This document shows, in pieces, positions 22,613-34,434 of a stretch of 55,930 nucleotides of DNA. Origin of the DNA: Alphaproteobacteria bacterium (GTDB lineage Bacteria; Pseudomonadota; Alphaproteobacteria; Bin65); assembly GCA_021776685.1 (NCBI GenBank), contig JAJFFJ010000093.1, positions 1 through 55,930 on the forward strand, in the 5' to 3' direction. Each line of letters begins with the position of its first letter. Position 1 is the stretch's first letter. Below the pieces are notes generated by a model. That model ran no database searches. It had not been told where the DNA came from and saw only the letters and a list, made by a program, of their open reading frames with translations. Position numbers and translations under genes: made by a program.

Positions 22613-23749
22613 CTAGATTGCAGTGGACGGCTTTTCCTGCGCCTGTCCCTGCCGGCGCCGGGGGATGTTGCGCAACAGCTTGCGGGCAGGCCGCTCCACA
22701 GCGTAGTGGGCGAGGGCGGCGATGAAGATCACGAGCGCGACCGTTCCCGCCAGGATCAGCAGCGAGGGTCCCATGCCGGCCTGGTCCAGCCCGGTCCAGC
22801 CCAATAGGCGCAGCAGCACCAGAATGACCGCGAAGTGGACCATGTAGACGGCGTAGGAGATTTCGCCGAGCCAGACCATGGCGCGTGACGCCAGCAGCCG
22901 ATGTGCCAGTCCTGATGACAGCGCGACCGCAAAGACGCCCAGCGCCAGCACCGGCACGAGCGCAAGGTCACTGATCCTGAACCAGGCCGCCGCGACGAAC
23001 GCGGCCAGGCTCAGCACGGCGGCGAGATCCCACCAGCGCGACCGTGCCGTGTTCCGCCACGCGGCATAGAGCAGGCAGCCGACGCCAAACTCGACCAGCA
23101 CCCGGGCAATGCCCGGGCCGCCCCCCAATGCCGCCTTGATCCGCCACTCGAACACCAGGAAGAGGCCAGCGAGGATGGCGCACAGCGCCGCCACACCCGC
23201 CAGCGCGATCAGGGGACGCCGGAACGGACGCATCATCAGCAGGAAAACCGGGAACAGCAGGTAGGCAAGGAACTCCAGGCTGATCGACCAGGCCGGCCCG
23301 TTCCATGTGGCCTCCGGCGTGAAGCCCCAGGCGTGGGTCAGGGTGAATTGCCAGATCAGCGCCGTGAAGTCCCAGTTGGCCGGGGTGTTGGGCGTGATCC
23401 CTGCCGCCTGCATGCCAAAGACCATGAGGATCAGCACTAACAGCACCGCCACATGGACCGGATAGAGACGGGCGAAGCGGTACCACAGATATTTCCCGTA
23501 GCGGCGGCCATCGAAGCGCGCCAGCTCCTGGCCGTAGACGTGGGAGATAATAAATCCGCTGAGGACGAAGAATACGTCCACACCCAGATAGCCGTAGTGG
23601 ATGAAGGGCAGGGCCCCGAGCCCGGCATTCGGGATCGCCTGGTTCAGATGCAAAAACAGCACCATCCCCGCCGCAATCGCGCGGATACCGGTCAGCGCCG
23701 GCAGATCGGGAATGGCGGCGCGGGCGCCGGTTTCAGCGGGCGCGGTCAT
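22613..23749 (-). CDS. Acyltransferase 3 family membrane protein (OafA/YrhL type)
   Basis: A 378-residue inner-membrane protein with about ten hydrophobic segments. The family hallmarks are near the start: LTGIRAIAAGMVLFLHLNQ (the catalytic-type His) and GYLGVDVFFVLSGFIISHVY, with a basic stretch before the third segment and WSISLEFLAYLLFP in the middle. Such proteins move acetyl or other acyl groups onto extracytoplasmic sugars, for example O-antigen, peptidoglycan or glucans. There is no fused SGNH domain. It is on the same strand as the glutaryl-CoA dehydrogenase gene, 32 bp downstream, but a metabolic link is not obvious. Confidence 0.88.
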   Translation of the reverse strand: MTAPAETGARAAIPDLPALTGIRAIAAGMVLFLHLNQAIPNAGLGALPFIHYGYLGVDVFFVLSGFIISHVYGQELARFDGRRYGKYLWYRFARLYPVHVAVLLVLILMVFGMQAAGITPNTPANWDFTALIWQFTLTHAWGFTPEATWNGPAWSISLEFLAYLLFPVFLLMMRPFRRPLIALAGVAALCAILAGLFLVFEWRIKAALGGGPGIARVLVEFGVGCLLYAAWRNTARSRWWDLAAVLSLAAFVAAAWFRISDLALVPVLALGVFAVALSSGLAHRLLASRAMVWLGEISYAVYMVHFAVILVLLRLLGWTGLDQAGMGPSLLILAGTVALVIFIAALAHYAVERPARKLLRNIPRRRQGQAQEKPSTAI

Positions 23750-23781
23750 GGAAGCGCCAGGAAATGCCTACCGGGAAACGC

Positions 23782-25008
23782 TTATCCCGCAAACGCCTGG
23801 ATGCCGGTCTGGGCGCGGCCGAGGATCAGGGCGTGCACGTCGTGGGTGCCCTCATAGGTGTTGACCGTTTCCAGGTTCATCACGTGACGGATGACGTGGA
23901 ATTCGTCGCTGATGCCGTTGCCGCCGTGCATGTCGCGCGCCATGCGGGCGATATCAAGCGACTTGCCGGTGGAGTTGCGCTTGATCAGCGAGATCGCTTC
24001 AGGCGCCAGGTCACCCCGGTCGAACAGCCTGCCTGCCTGCAGGCAGGACTGCAGGCCAAGGGTGATCTCCGTCTGCATGTCGGCAAGTTTTTTCTGCACC
24101 AGCTGGGTGGCGGCCAGGGGCCGGCCGAACTGCTTGCGGTCGAGCGTATATTGCCGAGCGGCGTGCCAGCAGAATTCGGCGGCGCCGAGCGCGCCCCAGG
24201 CGATGCCAAAGCGGGCGCGGTTGAGGCAGCCGAACGGACCGGCCAGGCCGGTGACATTGGGCAGCAAATTCTCTTCCGGTACGAAAACGTCGTCCATGAC
24301 GATCTCGCCGGTTATCGAGGCGCGCAGGCTCATTTTGCCTTCGATCTTGGGCGCCGAGAGCCCCTCCATGCCTTTTTCCAGCACGAATCCGCGGATCACG
24401 CCGTCGTCGGTCTTGCCCCAGACCACGAACACATCGGCAATCGGCGAATTGGTGATCCACATCTTGTTGCCGGTGACGCGGAAGCCGCCATCGACCGACT
24501 TGGCGCGGGTCTTCATGGAGCCAGGATCGGAGCCGTGATCCGGCTCCGTCAGGCCGAAGCAGCCGACCCACTCGCCGGTGGCGAGCTTCGGCAGGTATTT
24601 CATGCGCTGCTCTTCGGTGCCGTAGGCGTAGATCGGATGCATGACCAGCGAGCTCTGCACACTCATCGCCGAGCGGTAGCCACTGTCGACCCGCTCCACT
24701 TCGCGGGCGACCAGGCCGTAGACCACATAGCTGGATCCGGCGCAGCCGTATTTCTCCGGCAAGGTTGAGCCAAGCAGGCCAAGTTCGCCAAACTCGTTCA
24801 TGATCTCGCGGTCGAAATTTTCGTTGCGGAATCCGTCAAGCACCCGCGGCTGCAACTTGTCCTGGCTGTAGGCGCGGGCGGCGTCGCGGACCATCCGCTC
24901 GTCTTCGGTCAGCTGGCTCTCCAGCAGCAGCGGATCTTCCCAGTCGAAGGCGCCGTATTTGTTGGCGGCAACGGTGTCGACTTTCTTCGGCAGCACCATT
25001 TCATTCAT
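23782..25008 (-). CDS. gcdH: Glutaryl-CoA dehydrogenase
   Basis: A 408-residue acyl-CoA dehydrogenase. It has the three-domain fold with FAD contacts [13 protein letters not shown] and [16 protein letters not shown], and the C-terminal [16 protein letters not shown], whose Glu is the catalytic base of the glutaryl-CoA branch. GcdH oxidises and decarboxylates glutaryl-CoA to crotonyl-CoA in lysine, tryptophan and benzoate breakdown, passing electrons to ETF. ATG 25008 is preceded by AAGGAG. It is divergent from the branched-chain amino acid transporter operon, which fits a role in amino acid catabolism. Confidence 0.92.
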   Translation of the reverse strand: MNEMVLPKKVDTVAANKYGAFDWEDPLLLESQLTEDERMVRDAARAYSQDKLQPRVLDGFRNENFDREIMNEFGELGLLGSTLPEKYGCAGSSYVVYGLVAREVERVDSGYRSAMSVQSSLVMHPIYAYGTEEQRMKYLPKLATGEWVGCFGLTEPDHGSDPGSMKTRAKSVDGGFRVTGNKMWITNSPIADVFVVWGKTDDGVIRGFVLEKGMEGLSAPKIEGKMSLRASITGEIVMDDVFVPEENLLPNVTGLAGPFGCLNRARFGIAWGALGAAEFCWHAARQYTLDRKQFGRPLAATQLVQKKLADMQTEITLGLQSCLQAGRLFDRGDLAPEAISLIKRNSTGKSLDIARMARDMHGGNGISDEFHVIRHVMNLETVNTYEGTHDVHALILGRAQTGIQAFAG

Positions 25009-25369
25009 GGCTCGGCTCCTTCATCTAGGTCCGTCAGCACGACCCCTTTGCCTGTCCCGGCGGGCGTCGGGCGATATTGCTTTAAGTCTAAAATATCTAC
25101 CGGCAAACTAAATCTTGGGCCCTCGCGGCAGCAAGTTCCGATTCGCCGCAGGTTTGCCCAGCGCAACGCCAGATCGCAGACCGGATCGCAGATATTGAAT
25201 ACGGCCATGATTACAGAGGCGGGTGGTTGCGTCCAGAGATACGGCGTGGTGGCGCGCAACGGACACAAAACGGTTGTCGGACCCTTCCACATGTGTCATC
25301 CACGGCCCGCTCCAACGGACCCGCAAAATCAACCGAGGTCCGGGCCCACAAAAAGCAACCAGGGCAGGG
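25009..25369. other. Divergent control region between gcdH and the liv operon
   Basis: No gene is supported. The section 25075-25115 is A+T-rich (TTTAAGTCTAAAATATCTAC) and is the likeliest promoter area for gcdH or livH. No exact -35/-10 pair or riboswitch could be assigned. Confidence 0.45.
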
Positions 25370-26329
25370 ATGGAATTTCAATTCGCCTATTTTGTTGATC
25401 AGTTGATCAACGGCGTCACGCTCGGCTCGATCTACGGCCTGATCGCGATCGGCTATACGATGGTCTACGGGATCATCGGCATGATCAATTTCGCCCACGG
25501 TGAAATTTTCATGATCGGCACCTTTCTGACCGTGATCTTCTTCATGCTGATCATCGGCACGATCACGTTTTTCCCGCTGGCGGTGCTGATCGTGCTGCTG
25601 ATGTCGGTTTTGCTCACCTCGGTTTATGGCTGGACCCTGGAACGGGTCGCCTACCGGCCACTTCGGGGCTCGCCGCGCCTCGCGGCGCTGATCACGGCGA
25701 TCGGCATGTCGATCTTCCTGCAGAACTACGTGCAGCTGCTGCAGGGCGCGCGCAACAAGCCCCTGACCGGCATCCTTGAGGGCAAGGATGACATCCTCAG
25801 GGTCAAATATGACCTGATCAACACGCTCAACGCCGCCGGCCAGCCCTATCTGGTGACGATCTCAAACCTGCAGTTGCTGATCATCATCCTCACTGTTGTG
25901 GTCATGGTGGTGTTTTCGCAGATCATTTCGCGCACGGCCCTTGGCCGGTCCCAGCGCGCCTGTGAACAGGACCGGTCCATGGCCGCGCTCCTCGGCATCA
26001 ACGTGGACAAGACGATCTCCATGACCTTCGTCATGGGCGCGGCCCTGGCTGCCGTCGCAAGCCTCATGTTCATGATGCATGTTTCGACCACGGATTTCTT
26101 TGTTGGCTTCCTGATTGGCGTGAAAGCCTTCACGGCGGCGGTGCTGGGCGGCATCGGCTCCATGCCTGGCGCCATGCTGGGCGGCATGATCATCGGCCTG
26201 GTTGAGACCTTCTTTGGCGCCTATTTCAACCAGGAATACAAAGACGTCGCGACCTTCACCTTGCTCGTGCTGGTGCTGATCTTCCGGCCCACCGGCATCC
26301 TGGGCAAACCGGATATCGAGAAGGTCTAG
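25370..26329 (+). CDS. livH: Branched-chain amino acid ABC transporter permease LivH
   Basis: A 319-residue inner-membrane permease with about eight membrane segments and the LivH signatures LGSIYGLIAIGYTMVYGIIGMINFAHGE near the start and GLVETFFGAYF near the end. It pairs with LivM to form the channel for leucine, isoleucine and valine or related amides. ATG 25370 gives the normal N-terminus; upstream codons in the same frame do not resemble the family. It is the first gene of a complete operon and ends 3 bp before livM. Confidence 0.93.
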   Translation: MEFQFAYFVDQLINGVTLGSIYGLIAIGYTMVYGIIGMINFAHGEIFMIGTFLTVIFFMLIIGTITFFPLAVLIVLLMSVLLTSVYGWTLERVAYRPLRGSPRLAALITAIGMSIFLQNYVQLLQGARNKPLTGILEGKDDILRVKYDLINTLNAAGQPYLVTISNLQLLIIILTVVVMVVFSQIISRTALGRSQRACEQDRSMAALLGINVDKTISMTFVMGAALAAVASLMFMMHVSTTDFFVGFLIGVKAFTAAVLGGIGSMPGAMLGGMIIGLVETFFGAYFNQEYKDVATFTLLVLVLIFRPTGILGKPDIEKV

Positions 26330-26332
26330 GCG

Positions 26333-27991
26333 ATGAGCGACGCCGCAATCCGCCGCCCCCTCGAACCGGCAAAGATCTTCATCGAACTGGCTGCCACGGC
26401 GCTGATCGTGGCGGCCCTGTCGATCACGCTGGTGGGCTTCCATGTGAAGGATGTGCCGGGCGGGTTCGACGTGGTCACCCGTTTCTGGGACGTACTGGCC
26501 GCGGTTGTTATCGCTGTGGTCGGTCGTGGTTGGCTGATCGGATTGCGTGAAGGGGTTCCGTTTCCGGTTGCCGTAACAGCAACGCCGATCGCGGGAATAT
26601 TGTTGCTGGCGCTGATCAGCGACTGGCTGTTTGGCGGCACGCTCAGCGAAACCCTGCGTCCGATCCTGCCATTTAACAGCAGCGTCGTGCAGTGGCTGGT
26701 GGCGGGAATAGCCGCGATGTTCGCCGCGGTTGGCGTCACCCGCGCGGCACGTGAGCGTTCTGCTAAATCGGTTGAAGCATCTGAAAAATTTGACGATGAC
26801 GCCGCCGATTTCATGGACAAGGTCGCTGCTGGCGCACAGCGTTACACCGCCTGGATTGGCGCGGGGCTGTTGGTGGTCGCGGTCGTGCTGCCTTTCCTGC
26901 CGTTCATGAATCTCAGCACCCTCGATATCGCGGTTCTGGTGCTGACCTATGTCATGCTCGGTTGGGGTCTGAATATTGTGGTCGGCCTCGCCGGCCTCCT
27001 CGATCTCGGCTACGTGGCCTTCTATGCCGTGGGCGCCTACTCCTTCGCGTTGCTGGCCTCGCCTGATTCGCCTGTCCTGCAGATGATGGGTATTAAGGAA
27101 GGGGTGAGTTTCTGGCTCGCTCTGCCATTTGCGGGAATGATGGCGGCGCTGGCCGGCATCATTCTGGGTTTCCCGGTATTGCGGCTGCGAGGGGACTATC
27201 TCGCGATCGTCACCCTCGGCTTCGGCGAGATGATCCGTGTCACCCTGCTCAATTTCTACAGCCTGACGCGCGGTCCGGACGGGATATCGAAAATCCCGCC
27301 GCCTGGCATTCTCGGCTATTCCACCCAGCCTGTAATGGACAATGACACGCTGGAGAACACCACCGAATTCCATACCTGGATCGGGCGGGAGTTCGACCAG
27401 TATGACAATACGATCCTGCTCTATTACGTCATCCTGGTGATGGCGTTGTTGACCAACTGGTTCACCCTGCGAATCCGCAAGTTGCCGGTCGGGCGGGCTT
27501 GGGAAGCCCTGCGCGAAGACGAAATCGCCAGCCGGTCATTGGGCATTAACCCGACCAATACCAAGCTGACCGCCTTTGCGCTCGGCGCGATGTTCGGCGG
27601 TTTCGCCGGCAGCTTTTTCGCCACGCGCCAAACCTTTGTCAGTCCGGAAAGCTTCACCTTCATCGAGTCCGCCGTGATTCTGGCAATTGTGGTGTTGGGC
27701 GGTTTCGGCAGCCAGATCGGCGTGGTGGTCGCCTCCTTCCTGCTGATTGGCATGCCGGAGTTATTCCGCGAACTGCAGGATTTCCGCATGCTGTTCTTTG
27801 GCGCGGCCATGGTGTTGATCATGCTGTGGCGCCCCTCAGGACTACTGGCGCGCCGGGAGCCGACAATTCGTCTGAAGGATCCACCTGCGCGTGGAATCCG
27901 TCGCGAGCGGATCAAGACCCGGGAGGGCGATGCGCCCACCACCGACGCACAGAGCGGCGACGATCTGGCGACAGGGGACCGCCGCCCATGA
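26333..27991 (+). CDS. livM: Branched-chain amino acid ABC transporter permease LivM
   Basis: A 552-residue permease, longer than the usual 420 or so. The N-terminal 165 residues carry extra hydrophobic segments and a charged linker (SVEASEKFDDDAADFMDK). The LivM core follows (VLTYVMLGWGLNIVVGLAGLLDLGYVAFYAVGAYS) with the EAA-like GRAWEALREDEIASRSLGIN loop that contacts the ATPases. The C-terminus has a hydrophilic tail of about 45 residues rich in Arg, Asp and Thr. It forms the translocation pore with LivH. Its TGA overlaps the livG ATG. Confidence 0.92.
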   Translation: MSDAAIRRPLEPAKIFIELAATALIVAALSITLVGFHVKDVPGGFDVVTRFWDVLAAVVIAVVGRGWLIGLREGVPFPVAVTATPIAGILLLALISDWLFGGTLSETLRPILPFNSSVVQWLVAGIAAMFAAVGVTRAARERSAKSVEASEKFDDDAADFMDKVAAGAQRYTAWIGAGLLVVAVVLPFLPFMNLSTLDIAVLVLTYVMLGWGLNIVVGLAGLLDLGYVAFYAVGAYSFALLASPDSPVLQMMGIKEGVSFWLALPFAGMMAALAGIILGFPVLRLRGDYLAIVTLGFGEMIRVTLLNFYSLTRGPDGISKIPPPGILGYSTQPVMDNDTLENTTEFHTWIGREFDQYDNTILLYYVILVMALLTNWFTLRIRKLPVGRAWEALREDEIASRSLGINPTNTKLTAFALGAMFGGFAGSFFATRQTFVSPESFTFIESAVILAIVVLGGFGSQIGVVVASFLLIGMPELFRELQDFRMLFFGAAMVLIMLWRPSGLLARREPTIRLKDPPARGIRRERIKTREGDAPTTDAQSGDDLATGDRRP

Positions 27992-28874
27992 CGTCGCCCA
28001 TGACGCAGCCCATGACGCAGCCCCTGCTTTCCGTGGAACATCTGACCATGCGGTTCGGCGGTCTTGTGGCGATCGACGATGTGTCCTTTGCAGCAACCGA
28101 TAAGGAAATTACGGCGATCATCGGGCCCAACGGTGCCGGCAAGACAACAGTCTTCAACTGCCTGACCGGCTTCTACAAACCCAGTGTCGGCCGGCTGGCG
28201 CTTACCTGGGACGGCCGTGAGTTTCTGCTTGAGCAGATGGAAGGCTTTGTCATCGCCAAGACCGCCAAGGTGGCGCGAACCTTCCAGAATATTCGCCTGT
28301 TCCCGAAGATGACGGTTCTGGAAAACCTGATTGTCGCCCAGCACAACAAGCTGATGCGCGCGTCCGGCTATTCGGTGCGCGGCCTGTTTGGTTTCGGCTA
28401 TCAGGGGAAAGAGGCGGAAGCGGTCGAGATTGCGCGCTACTGGCTTGAGCAGATCAATCTTGTGGACCGCGCCGATGACGCCGCGGAAAACCTGTCCTAT
28501 GGCGATCAGCGGCAACTCGAAATCGTGCGCGCCATGTGCATTGAACCCAAGCTGCTCTGTCTGGACGAACCAGCCGCCGGTCTTAATCCACGCGAGACGG
28601 CGGACCTTAATAAGTTGCTGCTGTTCCTGCGAAACGAACACAAGATCGGCGTGCTGCTGATCGAGCATGACATGAACGTGGTGATGCAGATTTCCGACCA
28701 CATCGTCGTGCTCGACTATGGCCGCAAGATCTCCGACGGCGAACCGGAGGCGGTGCGGAACGATCCCGCCGTGATCCGCGCCTATCTGGGCGAGGATGAG
28801 GACGAAGAACTGCCTGACATCGTCAAGCAGGATTTGGCTGGCGACGGAGCTGACGACGGGCCGGAGACGCAGGC

Positions 28875-28878
<4 letters not shown>
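27988..28878 (+). CDS. livG: Branched-chain amino acid ABC transporter ATPase LivG
   Basis: A 296-residue ATPase: Walker A GPNGAGKTT, Q-loop FQNIRLFPKM, ABC signature LSYGDQRQLE, Walker B LLCLDEPAAGLNP and switch His in LIEHDMN. The signature is LSYGD, not the LSGGQ form, as usual for LivG. The first 36 bases are a 12-bp repeat (ATGACGTCGCCC, then ATGACGCAGCCC twice) giving three in-frame ATGs, so the true start is ambiguous by up to eight codons. The acidic C-terminal tail (EDEDEELPD) is family-typical. It works with LivF on the LivHM pore. Confidence 0.93.
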
Positions 28879-29603
<725 letters not shown>

Positions 29604-29605
29604 TC

Positions 29606-29959
29606 ATGCTCGATCTTCTGGCCGTGCCGAACCTATGGGTCTCGCTGATCGTCACTGTCCTGCTTGTTGGCTTTGGCGCCTTTGCCACCGGACAGGGCCT
29701 GGCGCGCACGTGGAAGCCGGTCTGGCAGGTCTGGCTCTATTGTCTGTTACTGGGCGCGGTAGACCGGTTCCTGATCTGGGGCCTGTTCAGCGGCGACGCA
29801 ACGGTGGTTTCCGGTTATCTGCTTGATACAGCCTTCTTGCTGACGGTCGGAACGCTATCCTGGCTGGCAACGCGGGCGGGGCGCATGGTGTCCCAATACC
29901 CCTGGATGTACGAGCGCGTGGGCCCGTTCAGCTATCGCCGCAAGTCAGGAACCGATTGA
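29606..29959 (+). CDS. DUF6867 membrane protein of the liv operon
   Basis: A 117-residue protein with three hydrophobic segments (about 8-28, 40-58 and 68-86) and a C-terminal QYPWMYERVGPFSYRRK motif characteristic of DUF6867. Such genes sit inside branched-chain amino acid transporter operons in alphaproteobacteria, between livF and the binding protein, as here. That suggests an accessory role in assembly or regulation of the transporter, but this is inferred from position only. It starts 2 bp after livF; 129 bp separate it from livJ. Confidence 0.8.
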   Translation: MLDLLAVPNLWVSLIVTVLLVGFGAFATGQGLARTWKPVWQVWLYCLLLGAVDRFLIWGLFSGDATVVSGYLLDTAFLLTVGTLSWLATRAGRMVSQYPWMYERVGPFSYRRKSGTD

Positions 29960-30088
29960 TCCAAAAGCCTGACGTGATACCATCCGCCCAAACCGTGTCC
30001 GACAGCAGTTGAGACGCGGTTTGATGATTGCCCCTGGGACGAAGGATCGTCGATGGGGCCGTTTCCAAACCTTGGGAGAAACGAAAGT

Positions 30089-31189
<1,101 letters not shown>

Positions 31190-31224
31190 TCGAGCCTGCT
31201 CTTAAGCCAGCTCTTAAGAACGAG

Positions 31225-31254
31225 AAAGCCCGGGCCGTTTGGCCCGGGCTTTTT
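31225..31254 (+). terminator. Rho-independent terminator of the liv operon
   Basis: A ten-base stem AGCCCGGGCC/GGCCCGGGCT with loop GTTT followed by TTTT, 36 bp after the livJ stop. Flanking A:T pairs extend the stem. Confidence 0.9.
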
Positions 31255-31302
31255 CATGTCTGGCTTTCTGTCCGGCTTCGGATTGGGCCGTGACGGGACA
31301 GT

Positions 31303-31719
31303 TTAGCTGCCGCTGCGGCGGCCGAGGCCAATTTTCTTTGCAAATTCCGAACGCTGCTTGGCGTAGTTGGGGGCGACCATTGGATAGTCGGCCGGCAAGC
31401 CCCACTTGGCCCTGTATTCGTCCGGGGTCAGGTCATAGGTGGTGCGCAGGTGGCGTTTCAGCATTTTCAACTTCTTGCCATCCTCAAGACAGACGATGTA
31501 GTCCGGCTTGATTGAACTGCGTATCGACACCGCAGGTTTCTGTGCTTCCTTCACTTCGATCGCCTGGTTCAGTGATGCGATCGAACCGTGGACCGTTTTG
31601 ATAATGTCCGGTATCTGCGAGGCGGGCAGCGAATTATTGCCCACATAGGCGGAGACAACCTCCGTCGTCATCCGCAGCACCTCTTCCTCGGCCATAGCCG
31701 ATGCTGACTCGTTACTCAT
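31303..31719 (-). CDS. mucR: MucR/Ros-family transcriptional regulator
   Basis: A 138-residue regulator. The N-terminal half is the MucR oligomerisation region (VLRMTTEVVSAYVGNNSLPASQIPDIIKTVH). The C-terminal DNA-binding domain reads YIVCLEDGKKLKMLKRHLRTTYDLTPDEYR then WGLPADYPMVAPNYA. Of the usual zinc ligands, Cys and the first His (KRHL) are present, the second position is Asp, and the last His is replaced by Thr/Tyr. Zinc binding may therefore be weak or absent, as in some zinc-independent homologues. MucR proteins silence A+T-rich promoters, including their own. ATG 31719 was chosen. Divergent from rpiB. Confidence 0.9.
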   Translation of the reverse strand: MSNESASAMAEEEVLRMTTEVVSAYVGNNSLPASQIPDIIKTVHGSIASLNQAIEVKEAQKPAVSIRSSIKPDYIVCLEDGKKLKMLKRHLRTTYDLTPDEYRAKWGLPADYPMVAPNYAKQRSEFAKKIGLGRRSGS

Positions 31720-32129
31720 CCCCAAGTACCCTTTTTTGTAGCGGGTTGCCTGTCGCTGCAGGCAACTGTGTTTCTTCCCAGTTCTAGACTGGCGACTGGC
31801 CAGCAATGCCATATTCAACATAACAAGTCAATTGAAGCGCCATGTAAATATACAATCTTGACTACCCAATTCTTGAATTCCTTAACATCTTAAAAAGTTA
31901 ACAAGCGCGTAGTCTGCAGTCCTCCCTTTTGAAAGACTTCACATCGCTGAATTGTCGACCGTCCAGGAGGTGGCAGGACCGGCACCCAGCCGCCGCTTGC
32001 GTCTCCTTAACTGCCGATGTATACGAAAACTGGTAGTACATTCGGCGCGAACGCCGATATCTTGTGTCAGGTGGTCCCTGAGCCCAATTGGGGATCAGAC
32101 CCATTGGACAGGCCGTCTGGAGCGACAGC
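31720..32129. other. Divergent mucR-rpiB control region
   Basis: About 410 bp without a gene. Positions 31835-31910 are strikingly A+T-rich for this genome, with several T-A steps (TAAATATACAATCTTGACT and TTAACATCTTAAAAAGTTAAC), the type of target MucR/Ros proteins prefer, so mucR autoregulation is likely. Positions 31745-31766 form a leader hairpin. No recognised riboswitch is seen. Confidence 0.55.
31745..31766 (-). promoter_or_regulatory. Hairpin in the mucR leader
   Basis: GTTGCCTG and CAGGCAAC form a perfect 8-bp stem with a 6-base loop, ending 26 bases before the mucR start on the minus strand. It may be a transcriptional operator or an mRNA structure near the ribosome site. Confidence 0.4.
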
Positions 32130-32576
32130 GTGACCCCTTCCGGCAGTGACAAGACGGTGGCGATTGCATCGGATCATGGCGGATTTGCGCTTAAGGAGGC
32201 CCTGCGATCGGATCTAGAGGCGTTAGGCTATTCAGTCGATGATATGGGCCCCGATACCGACGACAGCGTGGATTACCCTGATTTCGGACGCGCCCTTGCA
32301 GAGGCCATCGCTGATGGCGCCGCGCCCCGCGGCGTGCTGGTCTGCGGCAGCGGCATCGGCATGAGCATTGCGGCGAACCGCCACGCGGGAGTGCGCGCAG
32401 CCCTGTGCCACGATGGCCTTTCTGCACGCCTTTCCCGGCAGCACAACGACGCCAACGTGCTCGTTTTGGGCGGCCGGCTGATTGGCGTGGAAACCGCCCG
32501 GGACTGCCTCCGCATCTTTCTTGAAACACCGTTCGAAGGCGGCCGCCATGGGCGCCGCGTTGAAAAACTGGGCTAG
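32130..32576 (+). CDS. rpiB: Ribose-5-phosphate isomerase B
   Basis: A 148-residue protein with the RpiB core: [15 protein letters not shown] (phosphate and substrate loop), [17 protein letters not shown], the catalytic Cys in [13 protein letters not shown] and the active-site RQHNDANVL. It interconverts ribose-5-phosphate and ribulose-5-phosphate in the cytoplasm. The GTG at 32130 is preceded by GGAG at eight bases; no ATG is available. glyA follows within 40 bp, a common order in this group, and they are probably co-transcribed. Confidence 0.93.
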   Translation: MTPSGSDKTVAIASDHGGFALKEALRSDLEALGYSVDDMGPDTDDSVDYPDFGRALAEAIADGAAPRGVLVCGSGIGMSIAANRHAGVRAALCHDGLSARLSRQHNDANVLVLGGRLIGVETARDCLRIFLETPFEGGRHGRRVEKLG

Positions 32577-32616
32577 CGCCATGGATCATCAAAGCAAACA
32601 GGAGTCACGAAGCGAC

Positions 32617-33939
32617 ATGTCCGTCGCCCAGAAAAACGATAATGCAGACGCGCCGCCGCACTTGCCGGCGGGCTTTTTCGCCGACACCCTGGCCACGGCC
32701 GACGCCGACCTGAACAAGGCCATTCGCAACGAATTCAGCCGTCAGCAGGACCAGATCGAACTGATCGCATCCGAGAACATCGTTTCGCGCGCTGTGTTGG
32801 AAGCGCAGGGATCTGTGCTGACCAATAAATATGCCGAGGGGCTGCCGGGCCGCCGCTACTATGGTGGCTGCGAGTATGTCGACATCGTCGAAAATCTTGC
32901 GATTGACCGTGCCAAGGAGCTGTTCGGCTGCGAATATGTCAACGTCCAGCCGCACTCCGGCGCCCAGGCAAATATGGCAGTTTTGCTGGCGCTGACTGAA
33001 CCCAATGCGACGATCATGGGTTTGTCGCTGGCAGCCGGCGGTCATCTGACCCACGGCGCCGCGCCCAATGTCTCCGGCAAATGGTTCAACGCTGTGCAGT
33101 ATGGCGTCCGCCGCCAGGACGGCCAGATCGACTATGACGAAGTGGCGGAGATGGCAAAGGAAGCCCAGCCGACTGTCCTCATCGCCGGTGGCTCTGCCTA
33201 TCCGCGGGTGATTGATTTCGTCCGCTTCCGCAAGATTGCAGATTCCGTAGGCGCCTACCTGATGGTGGACATGGCGCATTTCGCGGGCCTGGTCGCCGGC
33301 GGCGTGCATCCCAGCCCGATCCCCCACGCTCATGTGGTGACCACGACAACCCACAAGACCCTGCGGGGCGGTCGTGGCGGCATGATCCTGTCGAACGATC
33401 CGGACATCGCCAAGAAGCTCAACTCTGCAGTCTTCCCGGGCTCCCAGGGCGGCCCCTTGATGCATGCCATCGCCGGCAAGGCTGCCGCCCTTGGCGAAGC
33501 GTTGAGGCCGGATTTCAAACTCTACGCCCAGCAGATCGTCGACAACGCGCACATGCTTGCGGAAACGCTGATGAAGCGCGGGCTGGACATCGTCTCCGGC
33601 GGCACCGACACCCATCTCATGCTCGTGGACCTGCGGCCCAAAGGTGTGACCGGCAAGATCGCCGAGATATCGCTCGAAGCTGCCGGCATGACCTGCAACA
33701 AAAACGCGATTCCCTACGACCCGGAGAAGCCAACTGTCACTTCAGGCGTGCGTCTTGGCACGCCGGCGGCGACAACCCGGGGCTTTGGCACCGAAGAATT
33801 TCGCCAGGTCGGCGAGTTGATCGGTGACGTGCTCGACGGGCTTTCGGCCAATCCAGACGACAATTCTGCGGCGGAACGCGCCGCACGGGAACAGGTGGCG
33901 GAACTCTGCGCCCGTTTCCCGATTTATCAGGACCTCTAG
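32617..33939 (+). CDS. glyA: Serine hydroxymethyltransferase
   Basis: A PLP enzyme of 440 residues from ATG 32617; an in-frame ATG at 32581 would add 12. Motifs include [20 protein letters not shown], the [13 protein letters not shown] loop, [13 protein letters not shown] and the PLP-binding Lys in [12 protein letters not shown]. It interconverts serine and glycine with transfer of a one-carbon unit to tetrahydrofolate. AGGAG at 32600-32604 favours the 32617 start. No glycine riboswitch is visible upstream. nrdR starts 18 bp downstream. Confidence 0.96.
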   Translation: MSVAQKNDNADAPPHLPAGFFADTLATADADLNKAIRNEFSRQQDQIELIASENIVSRAVLEAQGSVLTNKYAEGLPGRRYYGGCEYVDIVENLAIDRAKELFGCEYVNVQPHSGAQANMAVLLALTEPNATIMGLSLAAGGHLTHGAAPNVSGKWFNAVQYGVRRQDGQIDYDEVAEMAKEAQPTVLIAGGSAYPRVIDFVRFRKIADSVGAYLMVDMAHFAGLVAGGVHPSPIPHAHVVTTTTHKTLRGGRGGMILSNDPDIAKKLNSAVFPGSQGGPLMHAIAGKAAALGEALRPDFKLYAQQIVDNAHMLAETLMKRGLDIVSGGTDTHLMLVDLRPKGVTGKIAEISLEAAGMTCNKNAIPYDPEKPTVTSGVRLGTPAATTRGFGTEEFRQVGELIGDVLDGLSANPDDNSAAERAAREQVAELCARFPIYQDL

Positions 33940-33957
33940 GAACAAAGGAGGGGAGCC

Positions 33958-34434
33958 ATGCGCTGTCCCTTCTGTGGCAATGAAGATACTCAGGTAAAAG
34001 ACTCGCGGCCGACGGAGGATGCCTCTGCCATCCGCCGCCGTCGCTTCTGTCCTGCCTGTGGTTCGCGGTTTACCACTTTCGAGCGGGTACAGCTGCGCGA
34101 CCTTGTGGTGGTCAAGAAAGACGGACGGCGCGTGCCCTTTGACAGGGACAAGCTTTTCCGTTCCATCTCCATTGCCTGCCGCAAGCGGCCGATCAATGAG
34201 GAGCGGGTGGAGCGGATCGTCAATTCCATCACCAGACGGCTGGAGAGTTCGGGCGAAACGGATATCCCGTCCGACCATATCGGCGAGCTGGTGATGGAAG
34301 CTTTGGCCGGCCTCGACCAGGTGGCCTATGTGCGCTTCGCGTCGGTCTACAAGAATTTCCGTGAGGCCCGGGACTTCGAGATGTTCCTGGGCAGCCTTGG
34401 CGGCTTGGAGAGTGACGAAGCCGCCGCCGAATAA
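33958..34434 (+). CDS. nrdR: Transcriptional repressor NrdR
   Basis: A 158-residue protein starting [18 protein letters not shown]. The N-terminal zinc ribbon has CPFC and CPAC pairs, and the ATP-cone follows from about residue 46 ([21 protein letters not shown]). It senses ATP/dATP and represses ribonucleotide reductase genes by binding NrdR boxes. ATG 33958 follows AAAGGAGGGG. It overlaps the downstream ribD start by 23 bp, placing it in the riboflavin operon as in many alphaproteobacteria. Confidence 0.96.
   Translation: MRCPFCGNEDTQVKDSRPTEDASAIRRRRFCPACGSRFTTFERVQLRDLVVVKKDGRRVPFDRDKLFRSISIACRKRPINEERVERIVNSITRRLESSGETDIPSDHIGELVMEALAGLDQVAYVRFASVYKNFREARDFEMFLGSLGGLESDEAAAE

Noticed and set aside
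25048-25398. 116-codon plus-strand frame upstream of livH
   Set aside because: Basic, low-complexity product with no domain, overlapping the livH start in another frame.
32577-32616. Glycine riboswitch before glyA
   Set aside because: Only about 40 bp separates glyA from rpiB and no aptamer pattern is present.
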